From contig JANQOH010000452.1 of assembly GCA_028289725.1 (NCBI GenBank), positions 1 to 6,885 on the forward strand: a stretch of DNA of 6,885 nucleotides. The letters run 5' to 3'. How positions within the stretch are numbered: the first letter of the stretch is position 1; each line of letters opens with the position of its first letter. The notes under the pieces are model-generated. The model was not told where the DNA came from, did no database searches, and saw nothing but the letters and a program-made list of their open reading frames with translations. Positions 1 through 5,949 of the stretch are shown here, in pieces. A program made the position numbers and the translations under genes. Source of the DNA: Alphaproteobacteria bacterium. GTDB taxonomy: Bacteria > Pseudomonadota > Alphaproteobacteria > UBA7887.

Positions 1-1448
1 CGGCATGTTTTCGCCGCGCCCTCGACCTCGCGCCGGATTATGTGCTGGCCCATTGCCGGCTCGGCGAAGTGCTGCGCAAACGTCGGCAACCAGCCGATGC
101 GGCGGCCTGTTTCCGCAAGGCGATCGACTTGGCGCCGGACACCGCCGAACCCCACGACCTGTTGGGCAACGCGCTCAGCGATCTCGGTCAGGTAGACGAG
201 GCGATCGGCAGCTATTCGAAAGCGATCGCGCTCGCCCCCCATTTCGCGCGGGCGCACTACAATCTGGGCGTCCTGTATGAACAGATGACCCGTTTAGCGG
301 ACGCGGAGAACGCATTTCGCAAGGCGCTCGAACATGCGCCCAATTCTTTTGCCGCGCAGATTTATCTCGCCGTCGTCATGCGCCGCCAGGGGAGGCTTGC
401 CGACGCTACGGATCATCTCGAACGGGTGTCGACGCAGAAGCTCAATCCGCGCCATGCGATGCGTCTGCATTTCGAATTGGGCAAGCTCTACGATCTCCAG
501 AACAACGCGGACCAAGCTGTCACACATTTCGGCCGGGGCAACGGGCTGCAGGCCAAGACACTGCCGCAACATGTGCAGGCCGCGCGGGCGCGCAACAATG
601 TTCTGCAGGCCGCACGCGTCTTTACCCCAGAGATACTCGAAAAAATTCTCGCGGTGAGCCGCGACGCCGCGCCCGAGGCCCCGGTCTTTCTCGTCGGCTT
701 CCCCCGCTCCGGCACTACGCTTTTGGACCAGATTCTGGACGGCCATCCCGTGCTTCAGGTGATGGAAGAGAAGCCCGCCTTGGCCAATGTCCAGATCAAG
801 ATCGGTGAGATGCCCGACGGCTATCCGGCCGCGTTGTTTTCGCTGTCCGATGACGAATTAGCGTCGCTCCGCGCCTTGTACGCTCAGAACGTGGCGCAAT
901 ATATCGCTCTTCGGCCCGGCGCCGTTCTGATCGACAAACTGCCGCTCAACATTCGCCGCCTGCCGCTGATCGCGCGGCTGTTTCCCAATGCCCGCATTGT
1001 CCACGCTTTGCGTCACCCGCACGACGTGGTGCTCAGCTGTTTCATGCAGAGCTTTGATCCGAACGACGCCATGGCGAATTTTTTCACCATCGAAGACGCC
1101 GTTCGATTTTATGATCAAGTTATGGGCTTTTGGCTGCAATGCGCGGACGTGCTGCCGCTCCGCGTCCACACGGTGCGCTATGAAGACCTTGTCGTTGATT
1201 TCGAAACGCAGGTCCGCGGCCTGTTGGATTTTCTTGGAGTCGAGTGGGATCCGGTGGTGCTCGATTTTCAGACCCATGCCCAAAACCGCAGCCGGATCCG
1301 CACACCAAGCTACCAGCAAGTGACCCAGCCGCTTTATCAACGCGCGTCCTACCGCTGGAGGCGCTACACCGCGCACCTCAAACCCGCGATCGATCGCTTG
1401 CCACGGTACGTTGACGCCTTCGGCTACAGCGACGACCACGGATCCTAG
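1..1448 (+). CDS. TPR-repeat sulfotransferase, 5' end missing
   Basis: The reading frame is open to the window edge (first full codon at 3-5) and ends at TAG 1446-1448. The 481 visible codons lack the true N-terminus. The GTG at 42 falls inside a TPR helix, so it is not a believable start. Residues 1 to about 170 (counted from base 3) hold tandem TPR units with the usual A-x-x-x-[FY]-x-K-A-[IL]-x-L-x-P signature. A sulfotransferase domain of the Sulfotransfer_3 kind follows. Its 5'-phosphosulfate loop is FPRSGTTLL at residues 233-241 (PRSGTT codons at 702-719), and its 3'-phosphate site is RHPHDVVLS at residues 337-345 (from base 1011). MEEKP, just after the P-loop helix, resembles the catalytic-Glu region of tyrosylprotein sulfotransferases. 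From the family, it should transfer sulfate from PAPS to a hydroxyl on a protein, glycan or small molecule; the acceptor is unknown. The TPRs probably bind the acceptor or a partner. No signal peptide can be judged. Confidence 0.9.
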   Translation, partial: ACFRRALDLAPDYVLAHCRLGEVLRKRRQPADAAACFRKAIDLAPDTAEPHDLLGNALSDLGQVDEAIGSYSKAIALAPHFARAHYNLGVLYEQMTRLADAENAFRKALEHAPNSFAAQIYLAVVMRRQGRLADATDHLERVSTQKLNPRHAMRLHFELGKLYDLQNNADQAVTHFGRGNGLQAKTLPQHVQAARARNNVLQAARVFTPEILEKILAVSRDAAPEAPVFLVGFPRSGTTLLDQILDGHPVLQVMEEKPALANVQIKIGEMPDGYPAALFSLSDDELASLRALYAQNVAQYIALRPGAVLIDKLPLNIRRLPLIARLFPNARIVHALRHPHDVVLSCFMQSFDPNDAMANFFTIEDAVRFYDQVMGFWLQCADVLPLRVHTVRYEDLVVDFETQVRGLLDFLGVEWDPVVLDFQTHAQNRSRIRTPSYQQVTQPLYQRASYRWRRYTAHLKPAIDRLPRYVDAFGYSDDHGS

Positions 1449-1481
1449 CATGCAGAGCGAGAAGAAGAGATGATTTGCTTG

Positions 1482-3620
1482 CTACTGGTCGGCGGTTACA
1501 GTTTCGCCATCGGAAACCCCGGCGCGCTCCAAGCCGTCGATCACAAGTGAAATGTACGAATCCTCAAAATTGAGTTGGCGATACAACTCAACGGCATCGT
1601 CGATCACGATACCGGGATTGAGCTGCTCGAGCCTTTGCCGTGCGGCGCGCGCCGCGTCAATGTTGCCTCCGAGCGCATTCGTATAGGTCATCACCAATTG
1701 AAAAATCCATTGATCGGACATGTCCATTTCTTTGAACACATCTAGCGCTTCACGATACTCGCCCTTGCGAACGTGGTTCTTGCCAATAGTGTAGAAATAC
1801 CACGGCGGGTGATATGGATTTAATTGGCTTGCTTTGTCCACCAAAGAGACCCCAACTTGCCAATCGCCCGAAAATGCCATGAACATCCCAAGCACAGCCA
1901 ACGTGTCGGCATCATTGGGATTAAGGTTCAGGGCCTTTCTAGCCGATCGGTGAAATCGATCGAGATCGTGACGTATGAAGTACGTCGTCGCCACGGCCTC
2001 GTGGGCTCGATTGTAGTGCGGGTCTAGCGCCACGCTTCTCTTTGCGGCATCAAGAGCAAGGTCAAGTGCCGGCGGCCCGTCCGCCCTTGTGCCATAACCG
2101 AGAATTACTTCGTCTTGGTAGAGACCGGCTAATTGGACCCACGCCATGGGATAGCCCGCATCTGTCTTTACTGCCTTCATCAAACAATCTTGGGCACGCT
2201 GATGGCTCTCTGCGGTTCCTTTTTCCCAGTAGTCATAGGCGAGATATATGCAGTCGAGCGTATCCATGTTGCTGGGTGGCGTTTGCTGTGTCGAAATAAG
2301 TCCGGCGCGAGCGACCACGCCGCCAGTAGTGCCAATTGTCGCGGCAACGCGTCCCGCAAGTTCGTCCTGAATCTCAATTAGGCTGCCCGCGGTGAGATCG
2401 CGATCGTAGGTTTCGGACCATAATTGAGCGCCAGATGCGCCATCAATGACGCTCGCGATCACCCTGATACGTTTCGCGTCGCGGCGAACAGACCCCCTAA
2501 CCACGTAGTCCGCGCCCAAGTCACGCGCGACTTCTCGCACATCGGCAGACGCGACACGGTAGTTAGACATCGTTTGTGCAGCAAAAACAAAGTACTCACG
2601 AAACTGAGTTAGCGCGTCAATGACATCGTGAGTGAGGCCTTTTGCAAAGAGGTATTCGTCAGGGCCGGCGTTCAAGTCCGAAAACTCAAGTACGGCGATT
2701 TTTGGCCCCATTGGTAATCGAAAAACTTCGTCGCTTAGTTCAACCACTTCTTCCGTATCGAGTGAGACGGCAAGCGGCTCAGAAACCGCATGATGGGCCA
2801 GAGGTACGAAGCAAAAAGCAGCCACAACACTCATACAAGCAAGCACGGGCCTCCGCGCGTCGGCCTGGTTTGATGGCGATTTCGCCTTAGCGGACTGTTT
2901 CCTTAATCTCCGATCCTTAATCTGAGTGTACAGCGCGCGTGTTTCGTGGTCGGGCTCAACGCCGAGTTCCTTCCGTAATAGCATTTGACAGCGCTTGAAC
3001 TGTTCGATTGCATTTTCGGCTCGGTCCGTCTCGGCATACACATGCATCAATGCCCGATGTACAGCCTCTTGGAGCGGATCAATCGAAAGCGAACGCAAAG
3101 ACAGGTCTATGGCTCGTTCGTACTTGCCGCTGCGCCGATAGGATTCAATGAGGCTAAACATAGCCTGCAATGCGAGTTCGGATAGCCGTCGCCGCTCACT
3201 TGAAACCCAATGTTCAATTTCCGGTTCCGGAATATTCAAGCCTTCCAGAAATTCGCCCCGATACAGCGACAGGGCTTCTTCCAGTTCGCCCTCGGAAATC
3301 AGGTTCCGGAACAACTCGGCGTCACATTCCTCAACTTGTAAGAGTCCAATCAGATCGCCGTCGATCCGCAGCAGATCGGTGTTGTTCGAAGGGATAAGTC
3401 GTCGCAGCGCGAGCAGCGATTGGCGCAGGCTTGCGCGCGCGTGTTCGGCATCGCTACGCGACCACAGCATCGTCGCCAATTGTTCGCGGCTGAACGTGCG
3501 ACCACGATGCAAAGCAAGGAATGCGACGAGAGCCTGCACCTTCTTTGACGGGATGGAGATGACCGAAGTTCCCCACCGCGCTTCGAAAGTGCCAAGCAGT
3601 GTCAGTCGCAAACCAGACAC
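1482..3620 (-). CDS. Membrane-anchored SARP/BTAD-type transcriptional regulator with TolB-like and TPR domains
   Basis: This is a 712-aa protein. Residues about 4-78 form an OmpR/SARP-type winged helix (LRLTLLGTFEAR start, SREQLATMLW, ARASLRQSLLALRR). Residues about 97-242 form a bacterial transcriptional activation domain with the family's ELGVEPDHETRALY-type end. A basic stretch (about 237-257) precedes one hydrophobic segment, about 258-278, which predicts a cytoplasmic N-terminus and an exported C-terminus. Residues about 305-408 match the TolB-like domain of COG5616-type regulators (PKIAVLEF, EYLFAKGLTHDVIDAL, LGADYVVRGSVRR, GAQLWSETYDRD). Residues about 455-690 are TPR-like (AKRSVALDP, ARKALNLNPND). 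The topology recalls CadC/ToxR one-component sensors; signal and targets are unknown. The GTG start at 3618-3620 is supported by AAAGG 6 nt upstream, an in-frame TAA just before it and a good promoter. It diverges from the exported-protein gene and converges on the sulfotransferase gene, ending 33 bp from it. Confidence 0.9.
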   Translation of the reverse strand: MSGLRLTLLGTFEARWGTSVISIPSKKVQALVAFLALHRGRTFSREQLATMLWSRSDAEHARASLRQSLLALRRLIPSNNTDLLRIDGDLIGLLQVEECDAELFRNLISEGELEEALSLYRGEFLEGLNIPEPEIEHWVSSERRRLSELALQAMFSLIESYRRSGKYERAIDLSLRSLSIDPLQEAVHRALMHVYAETDRAENAIEQFKRCQMLLRKELGVEPDHETRALYTQIKDRRLRKQSAKAKSPSNQADARRPVLACMSVVAAFCFVPLAHHAVSEPLAVSLDTEEVVELSDEVFRLPMGPKIAVLEFSDLNAGPDEYLFAKGLTHDVIDALTQFREYFVFAAQTMSNYRVASADVREVARDLGADYVVRGSVRRDAKRIRVIASVIDGASGAQLWSETYDRDLTAGSLIEIQDELAGRVAATIGTTGGVVARAGLISTQQTPPSNMDTLDCIYLAYDYWEKGTAESHQRAQDCLMKAVKTDAGYPMAWVQLAGLYQDEVILGYGTRADGPPALDLALDAAKRSVALDPHYNRAHEAVATTYFIRHDLDRFHRSARKALNLNPNDADTLAVLGMFMAFSGDWQVGVSLVDKASQLNPYHPPWYFYTIGKNHVRKGEYREALDVFKEMDMSDQWIFQLVMTYTNALGGNIDAARAARQRLEQLNPGIVIDDAVELYRQLNFEDSYISLVIDGLERAGVSDGETVTADQ

Positions 3621-3626
3621 GAGCAG

Positions 3627-3631
3627 CCTTT
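3627..3631 (-). promoter_or_regulatory. Ribosome binding site for the SARP/BTAD regulator
   Basis: AAAGG on the minus strand lies 6 nt before the GTG at 3618-3620. Together with an in-frame TAA just upstream it fixes that GTG as the likely start rather than an internal codon. Confidence 0.55.
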
Positions 3632-3650
3632 ACTGATGATTTCAGGTCAG

Positions 3651-3678
3651 ATTATACCGCCTCGCAAATTCTACTCAA
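3651..3678 (-). promoter_or_regulatory. Sigma-70-like promoter of the SARP/BTAD regulator
   Basis: Read on the minus strand, TATAAT (3651-3656) is a perfect -10 box. TTGAGT (3673-3678) matches four of six -35 consensus bases at a 16-bp spacing. Transcription would begin near 3644, giving a leader of about 24 nt that still contains the AAAGG ribosome binding site. The -10 match is seen directly; promoter activity is inferred. Confidence 0.6.
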
Positions 3679-3686
3679 AGACGAGT

Positions 3687-3704
3687 GCCGTTTCTTTTAA
3701 CGGC
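3687..3704. promoter_or_regulatory. Inverted repeat, candidate operator
   Basis: GCCGTT and AACGGC form a perfect 6-bp dyad around a 6-bp T-rich spacer. It sits 8 bp upstream of the -35 box of the regulator promoter, where an activator or an autoregulator could bind. The symmetry is visible; binding is inferred. It could also be a short hairpin with no role. Confidence 0.35.
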
Positions 3705-3727
3705 CTGATAACACGAGAAATAACGCT

Positions 3728-3767
3728 GCAATCACGCCTCCTGTGCGATGGCTTTTGAATCGCAATG
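3728..3767 (+). repeat. Three GCRAT direct repeats at 17-bp steps
   Basis: GCAATC (3728), GCGATG (3745) and GCAATG (3762) recur exactly every 17 bp just upstream of the exported-protein gene. SARP regulators typically bind short direct repeats, which makes this worth noting. However, the unit is only five to six bases with one variable position, so chance is a real alternative. Confidence 0.25.
3744..3764. promoter_or_regulatory. Inverted repeat upstream of the exported-protein gene, candidate operator
   Basis: TGCGAT and ATCGCA form a perfect 6-bp dyad with a 9-bp spacer, centred near 3754. It ends 9 bp before the ribosome binding site of the exported-protein gene, so a bound protein could block that gene's transcription. 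It overlaps two of the 17-bp-spaced GCRAT repeats. I found no convincing -35/-10 pair for the plus-strand gene; TTTAAC (3696) with AATAAC (3719) is weak. Confidence 0.3.
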
Positions 3768-3772
3768 CTTTT

Positions 3773-3777
3773 AAGGA
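3773..3777 (+). promoter_or_regulatory. Ribosome binding site for the exported protein
   Basis: AAGGA lies 9 nt before the ATG at 3787. It supports that start, which is also the one that yields a well-formed signal peptide. Confidence 0.6.
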
Positions 3778-3786
3778 ATCAATCCT

Positions 3787-4272
3787 ATGGCTACGAACAG
3801 GACAGTTCCGTTACTCAGCCTTTTTCTCGCCACCGCGATCCCGGTTATCTCAGTGGCCGCGGGTGAGAAAGGCGATTGGGTTGGCCGCGCCGCGTTAGCG
3901 ACGACGAGCTATACGGAAACGCCGGTATCGGATACTGACGGACACGTCGTTTACCACGGCACCATGGAGGGCGTGGTTTTCAACGATGCAGGCGGCACCT
4001 TTCTCGACAATGCGCATTACAAAGTCGTCTTCTTCGGTGACACGAGCGGCATTGATGGGGGATACAAGACCTTCACCATGTCCGACGGATCCAAAGTCAT
4101 CGCAAGGTTCGAAGGAACAGAAGCCGCACCGCCTGTCTTCAGAGGCAATTGGACGTTCATTTTTGGAAGCGGCCGGTATGAGGGTATCAGCGGCAGCGGC
4201 GCGTACACGGTAACAACCGTTTCCGATATCGCGCTTTGGGATGTCCTGGAGGGGTCCTACGAGATACCGTGA
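3787..4272 (+). CDS. Small exported beta-rich protein of unknown function
   Basis: This is a 161-aa protein that I do not recognise as a named family. Residues 1-25 look like a Sec signal peptide: a basic start, a hydrophobic core and V-A-A before G26 as a signal peptidase I site. There is no cysteine anywhere, so it is not a lipoprotein and has no disulfides. The mature part of about 136 residues is Gly-, Thr- and aromatic-rich with alternating hydrophobic residues (HYKVVFFGDTSG, GYKTFTMSDGSKVIARFEG, GNWTFIFGSGRYEGISGSG), suggesting an all-beta barrel. The G-x-W-x-F-x-x-G-[ST]-G-x-[FY]-x-G-I-x-G-x-G pattern is reminiscent of allene-oxide-cyclase-like or lipocalin-like barrels; this is a resemblance, not an assignment. 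The location is probably periplasmic or extracellular. AAGGA lies 9 nt before the ATG. It is divergent from the SARP/BTAD regulator over 166 bp, so it may be that regulator's target. Confidence 0.85.
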   Translation: MATNRTVPLLSLFLATAIPVISVAAGEKGDWVGRAALATTSYTETPVSDTDGHVVYHGTMEGVVFNDAGGTFLDNAHYKVVFFGDTSGIDGGYKTFTMSDGSKVIARFEGTEAAPPVFRGNWTFIFGSGRYEGISGSGAYTVTTVSDIALWDVLEGSYEIP

Positions 4273-4279
4273 CGCCGTT

Positions 4280-4318
4280 GCGATGGTCCGCGGGACACAG
4301 CCTCCGGCGGACCGTCGC
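4280..4318. terminator. Long hairpin after the exported-protein gene, possible terminator
   Basis: Arms 4280-4291 and 4307-4318 pair over 12 bp with a single T-G wobble and a 15-nt loop, starting 8 bp after the stop codon at 4270-4272. It is GC-rich, and no T-run follows on either strand. A Rho-independent terminator of classical form is therefore not shown. It may instead protect the mRNA end or act with a factor. Confidence 0.4.
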
Positions 4319-4327
4319 AAGACCGGC

Positions 4328-4358
4328 GCAATTGTGGATCTGCAAGATCCAAAATTGC
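4328..4358. terminator. Second hairpin between convergent genes, possible bidirectional terminator
   Basis: Arms 4328-4340 and 4346-4358 pair over 13 bp with one mismatch (4334 with 4352) around a 5-nt loop. It lies midway between the exported-protein gene and the end of the monooxygenase gene, the position expected for a shared terminator. No strong T-run follows on either strand, so the role is uncertain. Confidence 0.4.
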
Positions 4359-4387
4359 CGTTGCCGGATCCTTGTTAAAGCGCTTTC

Positions 4388-5917
4388 CTAGGCATCCACG
4401 GGGGCGAGTGATTGCACCTTGCCTTTGGCGCGGCGTTTTTCGCGTTTGGCCAGGTACTGCTTTACCGCGCCCTTGTAGTCGGTCGGGTCGTAACGCGCGA
4501 AAAGCTCCGCGAGCGGGTTCGGCAACTTGCGCCATTGGGAAAGACCGAGGTCCTGCATCAAAATATCGAGATATTGCTGATAGCGCGTGCTGACCGCGAT
4601 ATTGTAAGTCGGTTCGAACGTGCTGTGGGCGCGCTTCCAGGCCGCCACACGCTCGGCAGAGGCGAGCATGTCCGCCTGCGACGGCAGGTCTAGATCACCG
4701 CGCAGCGCCGCGACTTGCCACAATGCGCCGATTTCGACCAAGGCGATGTGTAGAAAGCCGTGGTTGAATCCGGCGAAGCCCAGACGCGGGATGCGCGGAT
4801 CGATCAACTGGCGATACAGCGCCGGTCCGCCCTCCTGGGCTTCCAAAATCGCGCGGTACTTGTCGGGCAGATAAGGCAAACGCGGCGCATCATTACCGCA
4901 GCACACGCAAACCAGATCGGCGGTAACTTTTTCGCCATCGGCCAAGACCAGGCCGTCGGCGTCGAACGCCGTCACCTCGCCGCGCACCGGCGAGATTCGA
5001 CCGTGCGCGACATGTTCATAATAGCGTTCGGGCGCAAGCGCGGTCGCGCTCCGCAGGTCCGGCATGAACTGCGAATTTGGCGGCATCACAGCATCAAGCA
5101 CGCTTGGGTCCTTGCCGGCCAATTTGGCGTCGCGCTTGTGCTGAAACCGGAACAGATTGGCGATGAAGTTCCAAAAGCCACGCACCACCGCCGCGCCCGA
5201 TTTATGCAACGCGCGCTGCGGGCCCGAGCTGTGACACCAAGATGGCATCATGTCGCTGCCGAAGCGCGCGAAAAACGGCCGCGTATAATCGATGCCAAGC
5301 AAACGATCGGGGATTGTCCAGCGCGGCGTCCGGAACACATGCTTGGTTTCATCGGCGACCTGCGCGCTCCACGCGGAGAAATCGAGCGCGGTTTTGCCGA
5401 ACCCGACGATCGCCACGCGTTTGCCCTTGAATATGTCGATCGACGGAATGTTCGTAATCACCTCGCCTTTGAAGGCGTCGCGATTTTCGAACGGCGGCAC
5501 AAATTTGCCGTCGCCGCCCGGATACTGCCCGGTGGCGATCACCACATAGGCAAACTCACCCGCATCCGCGTCATTCACCGTCAACCGCCATCCATCGGAC
5601 GTTTCCGCCATGCGCGTAACCGCATGGTCGAACCGGACGTCGAGGCCGAAGTGACGCGCCGCCGCCTCGATATAGTCGAGTATGTGCTTGCCCGTCGGAT
5701 GCCGATCGACCGGAAACGGCCAGGGAAACTCGGCGAATTGGTATTGCGGCGCGGTGTTTTGCAGGCGCACGCCAGGATACGTCTTGGTCCATTGTCCGCC
5801 GACCTTGCCCGAGGCTTCGAACACGGTGACGTCATAGCCACAGCTTTGCCAAACATTTGCCGCCGCGATCCCCGACACCCCCGCGCCGATCACCGCCACT
5901 CGTCCGCCATCCACCAT
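4388..5917 (-). CDS. Flavin-containing monooxygenase-like FAD/NAD(P)-dependent oxidoreductase
   Basis: This 509-aa protein has two Rossmann nucleotide sites. The FAD site is VAVIGAGVSG at 7-16, followed by the acidic strand end TVFEAS and GGQW at 40-43. The NADPH-type site is VAIVGFGKTALD at 168-179. YVVIATGQYP (124-133) matches the ATG motif of FMO and related monooxygenases. The length fits class B flavoprotein monooxygenases, which add one oxygen to a soft nucleophile or carbonyl. The FMO/BVMO fingerprint F-x-G-x-x-x-H-x-x-x-[WY] is degenerate: FKGEVITNIPS at 149-159 has Thr for His and Ser for the aromatic residue. The true substrate is open and simple oxidase activity is possible. The C-terminal tail is Lys/Arg-rich (488-500). 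I chose ATG 5915-5917 because GGGGGAGGT lies just upstream and the Rossmann fold begins at once. An in-frame start at 6136 would add 73 low-complexity residues overlapping the upstream gene. It is probably the second gene of an operon, 32 bp after the dehydrogenase. Confidence 0.87.
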   Translation of the reverse strand: MVDGGRVAVIGAGVSGIAAANVWQSCGYDVTVFEASGKVGGQWTKTYPGVRLQNTAPQYQFAEFPWPFPVDRHPTGKHILDYIEAAARHFGLDVRFDHAVTRMAETSDGWRLTVNDADAGEFAYVVIATGQYPGGDGKFVPPFENRDAFKGEVITNIPSIDIFKGKRVAIVGFGKTALDFSAWSAQVADETKHVFRTPRWTIPDRLLGIDYTRPFFARFGSDMMPSWCHSSGPQRALHKSGAAVVRGFWNFIANLFRFQHKRDAKLAGKDPSVLDAVMPPNSQFMPDLRSATALAPERYYEHVAHGRISPVRGEVTAFDADGLVLADGEKVTADLVCVCCGNDAPRLPYLPDKYRAILEAQEGGPALYRQLIDPRIPRLGFAGFNHGFLHIALVEIGALWQVAALRGDLDLPSQADMLASAERVAAWKRAHSTFEPTYNIAVSTRYQQYLDILMQDLGLSQWRKLPNPLAELFARYDPTDYKGAVKQYLAKREKRRAKGKVQSLAPVDA

Positions 5918-5921
5918 CGTG

Positions 5922-5930
5922 ACCTCCCCC
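5922..5930 (-). promoter_or_regulatory. Strong Shine-Dalgarno that sets the monooxygenase start
   Basis: GGGGGAGGT on the minus strand places its GGAGG core 5 nt before ATG 5915-5917. It lies in the 32-bp gap after the dehydrogenase stop codon. It argues for independent translation initiation here and against the longer in-frame start at 6136. Confidence 0.75.
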
Positions 5931-5949
5931 TCGTTCGCGCGCCCCGCGC

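Noticed and set aside
42..44. GTG as the start of the sulfotransferase gene
   Set aside because: The frame continues upstream to the window edge and encodes a matching TPR helix (ACFRRALDLAPDY), so this GTG is an internal Val.
1449..1481. Possible terminator in the 33-bp gap between the convergent sulfotransferase and regulator genes
   Set aside because: I see no stem-loop beyond a 6-bp GCATGC palindrome and no T-run. Termination there is not supported by sequence.
3148..3636. A 162-codon plus-strand frame opposite the regulator's N-terminus
   Set aside because: It is Ser/Arg-rich, without a domain, and antisense to the well-supported winged helix and BTAD.
4377..4386. Perfect palindrome AAAGCGCTTT next to the monooxygenase stop codon
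   Set aside because: It has no loop, is only 10 bp long and has no partner element. It is too short to call an operator or terminator.
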